DNA of 64,000 bases from Microcella alkalica (GCF_014137945.1 NZ_JACGWX010000001.1:248001-312000), one strand, 5' to 3'. Positions 46,146 to 56,704 are shown, numbered from the stretch's first letter. Notes: a model not told the origin generated them from the letters alone. Numbers and translations: made by a program.

Positions 46146-46808
46146 ATGGAGACCCCGAACCTCGGCGGCACCCCGCTCGCGATGCCGAGCAGCCGCTACA
46201 TCCTGCCCAGCTTCGAGGAGCGCACGGCCTACGGCTACAAGCGCCAGGATCCGTATGCGAAGCTCTTCGAGGACCGCATCATCTTCCTCGGCGTGCAGGT
46301 CGACGACGCGTCGGCAGACGATGTCATGGCCCAGCTGCTCGTACTCGAGTCGCAGGACCCAGACCGCGACGTCGTCATGTACATCAACAGCCCCGGCGGC
46401 TCGTTCACGGCCATGACGGCGATCTACGACACCATGCAGTACATCCGCCCGCAGATCCAGACGGTCGTGCTCGGCCAGGCAGCCTCGGCCGCGGCGGTGT
46501 TGCTCGCGGCGGGCTCGCCCGGCAAGCGCCTCGCGCTGCCGAACGCGCGCGTGCTCATCCACCAGCCGGCGACGGGCGACGCGGGCCGCGGGCAGGCGTC
46601 CGACATCGAGATCCAGGCGAAGGAGATCGCCCGCCTGCGCGAGTGGCTCGAGCACACGCTGTCGAGGCACTCGAACCGCACCGTTGAGCAGGTCAACAAG
46701 GACATCGATCGCGACAAGATCCTCATCGCCTCCGAGGCCCTCGAGTACGGCCTCATCGACCAGGTCCTCACGAGCCGCAAGACGATCCCGGCGCTCACCG
46801 CGAGTTGA
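46146..46808 (+). CDS. clpP2: ATP-dependent Clp protease proteolytic subunit ClpP2
   Basis: 220 residues. Catalytic Ser114 (GQAASAAA) and His139 (LIHQPATG) are present, and Asp in [10 protein letters not shown]. An N-terminal extension (1-40) carries the axial loops and propeptide. It forms the second ring of the ClpP1P2 protease. A very stable hairpin follows, which ends the clpP1-clpP2 transcript and separates it from clpX. Confidence 0.95.
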   Translation: METPNLGGTPLAMPSSRYILPSFEERTAYGYKRQDPYAKLFEDRIIFLGVQVDDASADDVMAQLLVLESQDPDRDVVMYINSPGGSFTAMTAIYDTMQYIRPQIQTVVLGQAASAAAVLLAAGSPGKRLALPNARVLIHQPATGDAGRGQASDIEIQAKEIARLREWLEHTLSRHSNRTVEQVNKDIDRDKILIASEALEYGLIDQVLTSRKTIPALTAS

Positions 46809-46834
46809 TGACCGCCGTGCCGACAGGCGAACGG

Positions 46835-46875
46835 CCGCGGGCCCCGCATCCGATCACCGGATGCGGGGCCCGCGG
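46835..46875. terminator. Very stable terminator after clpP2
   Basis: Perfect 18-bp arms (46835-46852 and 46858-46875) with a 5-nt loop. It lies between clpP2 and the convergent copC gene and should stop both. Confidence 0.9.
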
Positions 46876-46890
46876 TCGTCTCCGTGCGCG

Positions 46891-47508
46891 TCAGTCGCCG
46901 GCCGGGCGGCGTCGATTCGCGAGCACGATGATCGTCGTGATGGCGGCCGCGGCAAGCAGCCCGCCGCCGATCCATGCCACGGCGGCGAGCACCGCGCCGG
47001 TCTCGTCGGGCACCGCACCGTCGCCGGCGGCGCCGTCAGCGCCGTCAGCGGCCGGGGTCTCTCCGCCGCACGCGGGTGCCGCGGTGGATCCCTCGGTGAC
47101 GGGCTCCTCCGCCTCGGGAGCGTAGGTGAACGCGTACGTCTCCGACAGCGTGTGGCCGTCGCTCGAGACGTACTGGAACGTCATCGCGTACTCGCCGGGT
47201 TCGCCGGCCGCGGCCGGAGCCGTCATCGACGCTCCCGACACCTCGACGCATCCGTCGCCGTAGTAGAGCCCGTCGGCGTCGGTGACGACGATGGCGAAGG
47301 CGTTCCCGTTTCCCTCGAGCGTGAGAAGAGGAGCGTTCGCCGTGATCATCCAGTTCTCGGGCAGCTCGGTGAGCGTGGCACCTTCGGAGGGGGTCGACTC
47401 GACGACGTAATCGTGCGCCGCGGCCGGGGCCACGAGCCCGCAGACGACCATCACGGCGCCGGCGAGACTTGCACTGGCCAGTCGCGCCGCCCGTCTCGCC
47501 GCGCTCAC
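46891..47508 (-). CDS. CopC-domain copper protein with C-terminal membrane anchor
   Basis: 205 residues, GTG start. A signal peptide ends in PAAA before His32, so the mature protein starts HDYVVESTPSEGATL, the CopC N-terminal copper-ligand pattern. The CopC domain spans about 32-125. An acidic/Ala linker and one membrane helix (about 172-195) follow. It probably binds copper outside the membrane. It is the last gene of a three-gene leftward operon and overlaps ycnI by 4 nt. Confidence 0.85.
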   Translation of the reverse strand: MSAARRAARLASASLAGAVMVVCGLVAPAAAHDYVVESTPSEGATLTELPENWMITANAPLLTLEGNGNAFAIVVTDADGLYYGDGCVEVSGASMTAPAAAGEPGEYAMTFQYVSSDGHTLSETYAFTYAPEAEEPVTEGSTAAPACGGETPAADGADGAAGDGAVPDETGAVLAAVAWIGGGLLAAAAITTIIVLANRRRPAGD

Positions 47509-48239
47509 GAGGACGCACCTCGGCGGCGGATGAGCGCGAGCGCGAGTGCGACGGCTCCCGCGACGAGGCCGAGAGCGCCGAGGATGCGCGCGATCACGTC
47601 GCCCCCGACGATGGCAGCGGACCCGCTGGTGAGCTCGGTCGAGCCGGCCTCGTCTGAGGGCTCCTCGCCGTGCTCGGAACCCTCCTCGTCTCCGTGCTCA
47701 TCGCTCTCGTCCGAGGCACCTGCGGCGCCGTGACCGCCCCCGTGTCCGTCGCCGCCCTCGATGGCTTCCGTGGTCGTGAACGCCGGCACAAGATCGCCGT
47801 CCCAGGTGACATCGCCGACGGTGCAGTCCTGTCGGACGGGGAACTCGAGAGTCTCGCCCTCCGTCTCGGGCAGGGTCATGGTCAGGTCGAAGGAGTCGCG
47901 GACCTCGCTCGGCAGCGGCTCGTCCTTCGCCGTGTAGACCACTTGCGCGACCCGCTCGGCGCCGCTGTCGCCAGCCTCGAGCACGCGCTCGACAGTCCAG
48001 TTGGCGTTAGCGGAAGGAGTGACGGTCGGGATGCTCTGCGGGATCGTGATGGTGACGATCTCGGTCGGGGAGGCCTCGCAGCCGTGCGGGATCGTGAATG
48101 TCACGGTCGCGCGAGAACCGGCGGCGCTGGAGTCGGGCTTCGCCGTCGCGTCCGCGTGGGCGGGAGCGGCGATGACGAGAGGAAGCAGGAGGCCGGCGGC
48201 GAGAGCGGCGGCGGCGGTGGTGCGGGTGCGTGCAGTCAT
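47505..48239 (-). CDS. YcnI-like (DUF1775) protein with C-terminal membrane anchor
   Basis: 244 residues. A signal peptide ends AHA (27-29). The DUF1775 domain (about 30-170) contains TIPHGCEASPTEIVTITIP and WDGDLVPAF. A His/Gly/Glu-rich linker (GHGGGHGAAG, then DESDEHGDEEGSEHGEE; about 175-210) precedes one membrane helix. Typical YcnI proteins start the mature chain with His as a copper ligand. Here the predicted residue after AHA is Asp (DATAKP), so that ligand may be missing unless cleavage occurs before His28. The ATG has GAAGGA upstream. Confidence 0.85.
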   Translation of the reverse strand: MTARTRTTAAAALAAGLLLPLVIAAPAHADATAKPDSSAAGSRATVTFTIPHGCEASPTEIVTITIPQSIPTVTPSANANWTVERVLEAGDSGAERVAQVVYTAKDEPLPSEVRDSFDLTMTLPETEGETLEFPVRQDCTVGDVTWDGDLVPAFTTTEAIEGGDGHGGGHGAAGASDESDEHGDEEGSEHGEEPSDEAGSTELTSGSAAIVGGDVIARILGALGLVAGAVALALALIRRRGASS

Positions 48240-48327
48240 GGGAGTGTCCTTCAACGTTCGAGTGCGCGGGGCGCTCAGGGGCGCCGCGATTCGCGCGGAT
48301 GGCTGTGTGGTCGTGGGATTGGCGCGA

Positions 48328-49002
48328 TCAGCGCGCGCGAGCGACGACCGGCGGCCCGCGCCGGCCCGACCCGCCGAGGACCAGGACGGAGTGGAGGGCG
48401 GACCGTTCGACGCTGCGCTCACCGGCGCGACCCGCGAAGACAACCTGCGGGGTGAGAAGCGGCTCGAGCAGTCGAGCCAGGGCGAGCCCGAGAGCGTCGA
48501 GCGCAGTGGCAACGGCCGACGATCCCCGGCGGAGGAGGACGTACGAGGCGACGGCCGCGACGGCGTGATGCAGCCCCATGAGCGCGGTCGCTCCCGCGAG
48601 GGGTGCGGCCGCCTCGATCGGGATGCCCGCGGGCGCGATCGCGGCGCTCGCCGCGTCGAGCCCGCCGTGCGTCGCGTGGCCGACCGGGGCATCCCCGCCT
48701 GTCGCGACGGCGGATCCGCCCGCCGGGCCCAGCAGCGAGAAGACGAGGTGGAAGACGGCCTGGTCGAGAGCGACGACGCCCGCGAGGCCGAACCGGGACA
48801 GGCGGCCGGTGCGGAGCGCGGAGAGCGCAGCCATGCCGACGAAGCCGGAGACGCCGACGCCGACGATCAGGGAGAGGGGGTGGGGCGCCGCGCCGCCCGC
48901 GAGAGTGTGGGCGGAGGCCGCGATGGCCGTGGCGACGAGGGCGACGATCCACGACGCTGCGACGCGCGAGCGTCGGGCGGCTAGGTCGGCGTGCATCCTC
49001 AT
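48328..49002 (-). CDS. Hypothetical membrane protein of the copper-type operon
   Basis: 224 residues with four or five hydrophobic segments (about 17-40, 45-70, 75-100, 130-165) and a basic C-terminus. Several His lie in or near membrane segments ([32 protein letters not shown]), which would suit a metal-related role. I do not recognise the family. It is the first gene of the operon with ycnI and copC. The ATG has GGAAGGGA upstream and TACCCT 9 nt before that. Confidence 0.7.
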   Translation of the reverse strand: MRMHADLAARRSRVAASWIVALVATAIAASAHTLAGGAAPHPLSLIVGVGVSGFVGMAALSALRTGRLSRFGLAGVVALDQAVFHLVFSLLGPAGGSAVATGGDAPVGHATHGGLDAASAAIAPAGIPIEAAAPLAGATALMGLHHAVAAVASYVLLRRGSSAVATALDALGLALARLLEPLLTPQVVFAGRAGERSVERSALHSVLVLGGSGRRGPPVVARAR

Positions 49003-49136
49003 GTCCCTTCCAGGGTACGCCCGCGGAGGCGGGTCGAGCTGTGTTCGGAGCGGAGCCCGCAGCCGACGGGCGCGCGGCGCGTCACGAACGTCGGCTGGTC
49101 GGGCTAGGCTCGGGGGCAACCAGGGAGGAGGGCGCC

Positions 49137-50414
<1,278 letters not shown>

Positions 50415-50494
50415 CCCAGCGACGTCCCTCCGCGGCGCGTCCTCGACCGGCTCGGGGCGGACATCCGCTCTCGCCGAGCACCGGATGCCCGGTC

Positions 50495-50500
50495 TACGCT
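50495..50500 (+). promoter_or_regulatory. -10 box TACGCT for the PNPOx-like gene
   Basis: TACGCT, spacer GACGCC (6 nt), ATG at 50507. Leaderless pattern. Confidence 0.55.
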
Positions 50501-50506
50501 GACGCC

Positions 50507-51031
50507 ATGATCGAGTCCCAGCGCGACCGCCTGCGAGCACTGCCCGACTTCCCCGCCGAGCTCCCGTCCTTCGACCCGGATTCCGCGCACGCCGACCCGC
50601 AGCAGCTCTTCGTCGGCTGGCTCGACGACGCCCTCGCGCACGGCGTCCTCCAGCCGCACGCCTTCACGCTCTCCACCGCGGGCCCGACCGGCCACGTCAC
50701 CGCACGAACGCTCATCCTCAAGGATCTCGTCGACGGCCTCTGGGTCTTCGCGGGCGCGCGCTCGACCCGCAAAGGCGTCGACCTCGCCGCGAACCCCTTC
50801 GCGTCGATGACGTTCTACTGGCCGGCTCGCGGCCGCCAGGTGCGGGTCACGGGCGAGGTGGAGGAGCTCTCGAGCGAGGTCGCCGCCGCTGACTGGCGCG
50901 CCCGCCCGGCGAGCACGGGCGACTCGAACCCCGACTGGGCGGCGTGGGCGCTGAGCCCGACCGAGGTCGAGTTCTGGCAGGCGCGCCACGACCGCGACCA
51001 CGTGCGCCACTGGTACCGCTTCGGCTCCTGA
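50507..51031 (+). CDS. Pyridoxamine 5'-phosphate oxidase-like flavoprotein
   Basis: 174 residues. The FMN-binding split barrel has TARTLILKDLVDGLWVFAGARSTRKGVDLAANPFASMTFYW and the C-terminal FWQARHDRDHVRHWYRF. It is shorter than PdxH (about 210-230) and lacks the full PNPOx C-terminal dimerisation motif, so it may be an F420/FMN-dependent relative and not the vitamin B6 enzyme. Cytoplasmic. Confidence 0.82.
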   Translation: MIESQRDRLRALPDFPAELPSFDPDSAHADPQQLFVGWLDDALAHGVLQPHAFTLSTAGPTGHVTARTLILKDLVDGLWVFAGARSTRKGVDLAANPFASMTFYWPARGRQVRVTGEVEELSSEVAAADWRARPASTGDSNPDWAAWALSPTEVEFWQARHDRDHVRHWYRFGS

Positions 51032-51168
51032 CGCACGCGCCCGACGCGCGCACTTAGCCTGCGCAACCGGCGCGCGCGCCTGATGCCGCTGCCCGGCGCT
51101 CGGGAATGACCGAGCAGGTCGAATCGTTTCGATAGGATGTCCGCGTCCCCGATCGTCGAAGAGGTCCC

Positions 51169-52446
51169 GTGAGCTTCCCCACCGCGCCCGTGCCCGTTCT
51201 CGACCCCGAGGAGGGATTCGTCGCCCGCGACCGGCACGGCAGTCCGCTGAGCCGGCGCCGCGTCATCGCGGCCCTGCTCGCCCTGAGTCTCGGTGGGTTC
51301 GGCATCGGCTCGACCGAGTTCGTGGCGATGGGCCTGCTGCCCGAGCTCGCGATCGACCTCCTGCCGGGCATCCACGCTCAGAACACCGACGTGGCGATCG
51401 CGCAGGCCGGCTGGCTCATCACCGCGTACGCGCTCGGCGTCGTCGTGGGCGCGCCCACGATCGCGGCGTTCGCGGCGCGCGTGCCGCGCCGCACCCTGCT
51501 GCTGTGGCTCGCCGCCGCGTTCACCCTCGGCACGATCGCCTCGGCGACCCTCCCGACCTTCGAGACGGTCCTCGCGGCGCGGTTCGTCGCGGCCCTGCCG
51601 CACGGCGCTTACTTCGGCGTCGCCGCGCTCGTCGCCGCCGACCTCATGGGCCCGGGGAAGCGCGGTCAGGGCGTCGCGCTCGTGCTCTCGGGACTCACTG
51701 TCGCGGCCGTCATCGGCGTGCCGGTCATCACCTGGGTGGGACAGAACCACGGATGGCGCCCCGCGTACCTGCTCGTCGCCGCGCTCTTCGCCGCGACGTT
51801 CGTCGCCATCCGCGTGCTCGTGCCCTGGCAGGCGGGCGACCCGACCTCGACCGTGCGCTCCGAGCTGAGCGCCTTCGCCAGGCCCCAGGTGTGGATCTCG
51901 CTCGGCGTCGGGGCGATCGGCTTCGGCGGCTTCTTCGCCATGTACACCTACATCGCGCCCATGGTGACCGAGCTCAACGGGCTCGCAGCCGGCGTCGTGC
52001 CGATCATCCTCATCACGACGGGTGTTGCGATGACGATCGGCAACCTCGTCGGCGGCCGCCTCGCCGATGGCGGAACGGTGCGGGCGATCTTCCAGGGCTT
52101 CGCCGCCCTCATCGGGTCGCTCCTGCTCCTCGCGCTCGTCGGCGGCACGGTCGCCGGGCTGTTCGTCGCGACGTTCATCGTCGGCTTCGCCGCCGCCACC
52201 GTGAGCCCGATCATCCAGACCCGGCTGATGGATGTCGCCGGCCGCTCGCAGACGCTCGCAGCGGCCCTCAACCACTCGGCCCTCAATCTCGGCAACGCGA
52301 TCGGCGCGTTCCTCGGCGGGCTCGTCGTGGCAGCGGGCTGGGGCTATCTCGCGCCCGCCTGGGTCGGACTCGCGCTCGCGCTCGGCGGAGCGGCGCTGGC
52401 GGTCGTGAGCGTCGCCATGGAGGGCAGAGGCGTCACGACGACCTGA
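51169..52446 (+). CDS. Major facilitator superfamily exporter (AraJ/YdhP-like)
   Basis: 425 residues with 12 hydrophobic segments. The N-terminal GGFGIGSTEFVAMGLLPELA and loop 2-3 AARVPRRTLLLWLAA match the DHA1 (AraJ/YdhP/chloramphenicol-resistance-type) drug-efflux group. It probably exports a sugar, nucleoside analogue or drug by proton antiport. GTG start, GAGG 4-5 nt upstream. TAGGAT at 51133-51138 is a likely -10. Confidence 0.88.
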   Translation: MSFPTAPVPVLDPEEGFVARDRHGSPLSRRRVIAALLALSLGGFGIGSTEFVAMGLLPELAIDLLPGIHAQNTDVAIAQAGWLITAYALGVVVGAPTIAAFAARVPRRTLLLWLAAAFTLGTIASATLPTFETVLAARFVAALPHGAYFGVAALVAADLMGPGKRGQGVALVLSGLTVAAVIGVPVITWVGQNHGWRPAYLLVAALFAATFVAIRVLVPWQAGDPTSTVRSELSAFARPQVWISLGVGAIGFGGFFAMYTYIAPMVTELNGLAAGVVPIILITTGVAMTIGNLVGGRLADGGTVRAIFQGFAALIGSLLLLALVGGTVAGLFVATFIVGFAAATVSPIIQTRLMDVAGRSQTLAAALNHSALNLGNAIGAFLGGLVVAAGWGYLAPAWVGLALALGGAALAVVSVAMEGRGVTTT

Positions 52447-52471
52447 GTCGGCGCAGGCGGCCGGCAGGCTC

Positions 52472-53143
52472 CTAGGCGGTGAAGGTGCCCGGCGCGTCGA
52501 CGAGGATGCCGTCGGTGATCGCCTGCTTGCGCAGACCCACCTTTGTGCCGACGTCGATGCCCGCGATGCGGTACTTCTCACGGATGCGCTTGAGGTAGCT
52601 CTTCGCAGTCTCCTCGGAGATGCCGAGCTGGTAGGCGACGGCCTTGACGGGCTCGCCCGCGCCGTAGAGGGCCATCACGCGGCGCTCCTGGGCGCTCAGT
52701 CGCGGTGATCCGCCCACGTCGGCGGCGTTGAGGGCGAGGTCGAGCTCGGCCGAGATGAACGACTCTCCGGCCTTCGCGGCGCGGATCGCCTCGACGATCA
52801 TGCCCGCGTCCTCGCTCTTGACGAGGTAGCCGAGCGCGCCGGCGTTGAGCGCCTCGCGCACGACGTTCGGCTCGGAGTACGTACTCATGAGCACGACCGC
52901 GACGCCCGTGGCGCGCAGGGTCTGGATCTTGAGCGAGACGGGGATGTTGTCCTTGAGGTCGAGATCGAGCAGCACGACCTCGACGGGGAACTCGGGGTGC
53001 GCGAGCAGCTCGGGCCAGCTCGCGACCGCGGCGACCATCGAGATGTCGTCGGCCGCCTGCCTGATCCACTCGGTGAGGGCCCCGAGGAGCATGCGGTGAT
53101 CGTCGACGAGGGCTAGACGGATGGGGTCGCTTCCTGGTGCCAT
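52472..53143 (-). CDS. NarL/LuxR-family response regulator
   Basis: 223 residues. Receiver domain (8-125) with phospho-acceptor Asp60 in VVLLDLDL, Ser in LMSTYS and Lys in YLVKSED. The C-terminal HTH (about 150-210) is SAQERRVMALYGAGEPVKAVAYQLGIS, then EETAKSYLKRIREKY. It should be phosphorylated by the HisKA_3-type kinase at 54497-55663. The ATG has GGAGG 9 nt upstream. It lies 85 nt downstream of the kinase-like companion. Confidence 0.92.
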   Translation of the reverse strand: MAPGSDPIRLALVDDHRMLLGALTEWIRQAADDISMVAAVASWPELLAHPEFPVEVVLLDLDLKDNIPVSLKIQTLRATGVAVVLMSTYSEPNVVREALNAGALGYLVKSEDAGMIVEAIRAAKAGESFISAELDLALNAADVGGSPRLSAQERRVMALYGAGEPVKAVAYQLGISEETAKSYLKRIREKYRIAGIDVGTKVGLRKQAITDGILVDAPGTFTA

Positions 53144-53228
53144 GTTTCCAGTCCTCCGACTTGGTGAGCAGGTGCTCCGGTGCTTCTGCTGCTGGCTCGC
53201 GCGCTTCGGGTGCGCGGCTCGCCCTGGA

Positions 53229-54500
53229 TCAGGTCGTGCGGCCCGCGTCGACGGGGTTCTCGACGGGGCAGTCGATCTCGATGCGGACGATGCTCGATGC
53301 CGTGCTGTCACTGTAGCGGCCGACCCGGTCCAGAGCCTCCCACACACCCGGGTCGACACGATTCCGTCGGAGTCCCGCGATCTCGAGGCGGATGGGGATG
53401 ATCGAGCGGCCGTCGGAGTCGACGCGTCCGCTCGACATCGGGCCGAGCTCGACTGTGACGGACTCGGCCGGCGTGGATCCGAGCGGATCGGCGCCGAGCA
53501 TCCACAGCGCCGCGAGCAGGGCGTCGCGCTGGACGTCGTCGAGGAGGCCCGCGAGCGTTCCCGGGTCGCTGATCGTGACGCGGCGGCCGAGCTGCTCCGA
53601 CTCGGCGACGGCGTGGAAGAGCCAAGTCTCGCGGCGGCCCTCGAGCAGGTGCAGGCGCAGCTCGGTCGCGAGCGTCGCGGCGCGCGACGAGTACTCCGGC
53701 GGCAGCGGGAGGGGAGTGCCGCCGACCGCGACCGCGTCGAGGAGCTCCTCCGCGGCGAGGTCGAGCCGCGCGAGCTCCTCGGAGGCGAGCATGCCCACGG
53801 CGAGGCGCGGCGCGGTGACGGTCGACTGGACGAGGACGCGGTCGAGCTCGCGCTTGAGCATCCTCTCGAAGCCCGCGACGAGGAGGACGCCCGTGATGCC
53901 GGGAGCGACCGCGAGGGCGAGCGTGACGAGCTGGTGGGGGATCGTGACGGGCGTGAGCGGGGTCGTGAGCATGATCGCGACGACGAACGCGAGGCCGAGG
54001 GCACCCGTCGCCACGAGGACCTCCCAGCCCGCCCGGAGCGTCACGACGATGAGCAGCACGAAGCCAGCGCTCACCGAGGCCGTCGCGTAGCGGCCGATGT
54101 CGCCGAGCGGGGCGATCGTCATGAAGTCGAGCCAGACCACGGCGGCGAGCGCGGCGAGGAAGAAGGCGTAGAGCCAGTCGGGCAGGCGCTCGCCCGTCGC
54201 AGAGATCGTGACGATGAGACCCAGGAAGGTCACGAGCAGCAGGAGCCACGCGCCGAGTCCGGGCAGCAGGCTCGGGTACTCCTCGGCGCGGAGGAAGAAC
54301 AGGCCCACGCCGATGATCGACTGCAGGGCCGCGATGATCGCCATGCCGATCCCGAGGAAGCCGGAGCCGAGCGCAGAGGCGTGCGTCGAGGTCGCCGTGC
54401 CGCGGCGCACCGATGAGCGCGCGCCCGCGCGGCGGAGGCTCCCGCCGAGGGTGCTCTCCTCCGGGATGGTGTAGCGCATTCCGGTGCGCGAGCTGCTCAT
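53229..54500 (-). CDS. Membrane protein with degenerate kinase-like C-terminus, companion of the adjacent kinase
   Basis: 423 residues. Five or six hydrophobic segments (about 45-70, 80-102, 107-128, 138-155, 160-180, 188-210) are followed by a cytoplasmic helix (about 210-310) and a mixed alpha/beta region ending SSIVRIEIDCP. The layout mirrors the adjacent kinase, but there is no phospho-acceptor His motif and no N, G1 or G2 box. It overlaps the kinase stop by 4 nt (ATGA). I infer a catalytically dead partner or co-sensor; no family recognised. Confidence 0.65.
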   Translation of the reverse strand: MSSSRTGMRYTIPEESTLGGSLRRAGARSSVRRGTATSTHASALGSGFLGIGMAIIAALQSIIGVGLFFLRAEEYPSLLPGLGAWLLLLVTFLGLIVTISATGERLPDWLYAFFLAALAAVVWLDFMTIAPLGDIGRYATASVSAGFVLLIVVTLRAGWEVLVATGALGLAFVVAIMLTTPLTPVTIPHQLVTLALAVAPGITGVLLVAGFERMLKRELDRVLVQSTVTAPRLAVGMLASEELARLDLAAEELLDAVAVGGTPLPLPPEYSSRAATLATELRLHLLEGRRETWLFHAVAESEQLGRRVTISDPGTLAGLLDDVQRDALLAALWMLGADPLGSTPAESVTVELGPMSSGRVDSDGRSIIPIRLEIAGLRRNRVDPGVWEALDRVGRYSDSTASSIVRIEIDCPVENPVDAGRTT

Positions 54501-55663
54501 CGGCGCGGCACCTCCAGCATCACGGTCGTGCCGGCGCCGGGCGTCGAGAAGACGCGCGCGCTGCCGCCGACGTTGCCGAGCCGCCCGACGACGGACTCGC
54601 GGAAGCCGAGCCGGTCGGAGCTGATCGACTCGGGCGAGAACCCGACGCCGGCGTCGGTGACGACGGCGCGGACGATGTCGGCGCTCTCGGTGATCGTCAC
54701 GTCGGCCTCCTCGACGCCCGCGTGCCTTCGGACATTCTCGAGGCACTCGGCGAGGGCGAGCAGGAACGCGTCGAGCACGTCGTTCGGCAGGAGCACGTGG
54801 CCCGTGCCGTGCCAGCGGACCGTGAGCCCCATGCGGAGGAATCGCTGCTTGACCGACTCGAGCGTCGTGCCGAGCGTCGTCTCGCCGACGGGCTCGAGAC
54901 TGTACGAGCCCGAGAAGCGCGGCATGGGCGTCGAGCCGAGCCGCAGCTGCCGCAGCAGCCGGGCGTCCTCCTCCGCCTGCTGACGCAGGGCGTCCTCACT
55001 CACCCCCACGCCGGAGTGGGCGAGAAGGGTGAGGGTCGCGAGCACCGTGTCGTGCAGGAGGCGGGCACCCTGGCGGCGCTGGGCCTCGAGCTCGCTCGCC
55101 TGGCGCTCGGCCTGATGCGAGCGCCCGATCTGCTCGATGCGCCGCAGCGCGCGCTGCACGCCGGCCGTGACCCAGATGCCGATGATGAGGGTGATGACCC
55201 AGCCGGCGAGCGTCGCGATGGCCGGGACGGAGATGAGCCCGCGCGTGGGCCCCGCGGTGGCGACGAGGATGCTCGAGCCGAGCGCCCCGAGCGCCCAGAC
55301 GATCCAGCGACCGGTGCGCTCGCTCAGCACCATGCCGACGGCGCCGAGACCCGCGGCGCCGAGCGGCGCGAGCGAGATGGGCAGCGCGACGTTCGCCGAT
55401 TCCCCCCACGGCAGCTGCGCGAGGGCGAGCGCCCCGCAGCCGAGCACGATCGACAGGATGACCCAGCCGAGGTTGCCCGATCGCCCCACCATGACGAGCG
55501 CTGCGGCCTGGCCGGCGAGCACGATGATCACGGACGGCAGCACGTCGGGGTCGACGATGCCGGGGAGGGCGACGCAGATCGCGGTCACGGCGACGCCCGC
55601 GAGCCCGAAGGCTCGAGCGGCGCGCTGGAGGAGCGCGCGGCGCTCCTTCGCGATCAGGTCCAT
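54497..55663 (-). CDS. Membrane sensor histidine kinase, HisKA_3/NarX type
   Basis: 388 residues. Hydrophobic segments fill 10-170. The phospho-acceptor is His204 in GARLLHDTVLATL. The ATPase domain has the N box at 307-315 (ECLENVRRHAG), G1 DAGVGF (337-342) and G2 GAGTT (376-380). It should phosphorylate the NarL-type regulator two genes downstream. The signal is unknown. The stop overlaps the companion gene start. GGAGAAGC precedes the ATG. Confidence 0.9.
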   Translation of the reverse strand: MDLIAKERRALLQRAARAFGLAGVAVTAICVALPGIVDPDVLPSVIIVLAGQAAALVMVGRSGNLGWVILSIVLGCGALALAQLPWGESANVALPISLAPLGAAGLGAVGMVLSERTGRWIVWALGALGSSILVATAGPTRGLISVPAIATLAGWVITLIIGIWVTAGVQRALRRIEQIGRSHQAERQASELEAQRRQGARLLHDTVLATLTLLAHSGVGVSEDALRQQAEEDARLLRQLRLGSTPMPRFSGSYSLEPVGETTLGTTLESVKQRFLRMGLTVRWHGTGHVLLPNDVLDAFLLALAECLENVRRHAGVEEADVTITESADIVRAVVTDAGVGFSPESISSDRLGFRESVVGRLGNVGGSARVFSTPGAGTTVMLEVPRR

Positions 55664-55722
55664 GCTTCTCCGTCGGGGAGCGTCGGGTCGCTCCAGTGTC
55701 AGTCTGTCACTTGCACTGCGCT

Positions 55723-56703
55723 TCAGTCATCAGCAGCGCAGGCCGCGGTGATCGCCGCGTAGACGGCCTCCTTCGTCGCCTCGTCGGAGACGACCGTGAC
55801 GATTCCCCTCCGCTCGCCGATCGCGGCGCCGACGCGGAAGAGCGTGCCCTGCTTGTCGTCGGCGATCGCGTGGGCGTCGCAGCGATTGGGCGAGAACCGC
55901 AGGGGCACGACGATCGGGGCGTTCGGAGGGTCGGACGTGTCGATGGCGATCGAGAGCGGGATGCCCTCCGCGCGATCGCCGTCCGCATCGAGCGCCCCGA
56001 GAAGAACGGTGCCGCCCACGCTCTCGAGGCGCACGACGTCGGCGCCGCCGTCGTCGCCGACCGGACCAGGCAGGGCCGTCACGATCAGCTCGACCGCGAT
56101 CGTCCCGTCGGCGCCTCCTGCACCCGTGCCGACGGCGCTCACCGTCAGCCCGACGCGCTCGCCGAAGGCCTCCGCGAAGCACGCCGACTCGACCCACGCC
56201 GCCCACTGGCCGATCCGGTCGGTCGTCGGCACGCGCAGCTCGGCGGTCGACCCGTCGGCGAGCGGCACGAGGAGAACGGCCTCGGGAGAGGGGGCGGTGG
56301 CGGCCGGTGCGGCCCGCGCGTCGAATCCCGGGCACCGCGGGTCGACGAGCGTCATCGGGAGATCCAGGGTCGCGCCGGCCGGGATGAGCACCTCGTCGCG
56401 GCGCTCGAGAGGCGCGCTCAGGAGGGGCGAGTCGAGTCGGGCTCCGTCGAGGGCGAGCGGGGCATCCCCCTGGTTCGTCACCGAGAGCTGGATACCCCCG
56501 CGAGCAGGGTCCACCCGCGTCCTGTAGACGTCGGCGACGACCCCGATCGCATCGGTCGAGGAGGGGAGGCTCGATGAGGGCGTCGGGCGCGGTCCGCCGT
56601 CGTCCGCGGAGGACGCGGCGCATCCGGCGAGCACGAGTCCGACCGTCGCGAGCGCCGCGAGCCCGACCGCGCGCACGGTGCGACGGAGCGGGCGCGCGCG
56701 CAC
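55723..56703 (-). CDS. Hypothetical lipoprotein
   Basis: 326 residues, GTG start 1 nt after the metX stop. The signal peptide ends in the lipobox LAGC (about 24-28), so the protein is probably membrane-anchored outside. The rest is beta-rich (IQLSVTNQGDAPLALDGARLDSPLL) with Cys in RCPGFDA and NRCDAHA. Two domain-like halves are separated at about 190. I do not recognise it. It may be co-transcribed with metX. Confidence 0.75.
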   Translation of the reverse strand: MRARPLRRTVRAVGLAALATVGLVLAGCAASSADDGGPRPTPSSSLPSSTDAIGVVADVYRTRVDPARGGIQLSVTNQGDAPLALDGARLDSPLLSAPLERRDEVLIPAGATLDLPMTLVDPRCPGFDARAAPAATAPSPEAVLLVPLADGSTAELRVPTTDRIGQWAAWVESACFAEAFGERVGLTVSAVGTGAGGADGTIAVELIVTALPGPVGDDGGADVVRLESVGGTVLLGALDADGDRAEGIPLSIAIDTSDPPNAPIVVPLRFSPNRCDAHAIADDKQGTLFRVGAAIGERRGIVTVVSDEATKEAVYAAITAACAADD

Positions 56704-56704
56704 G

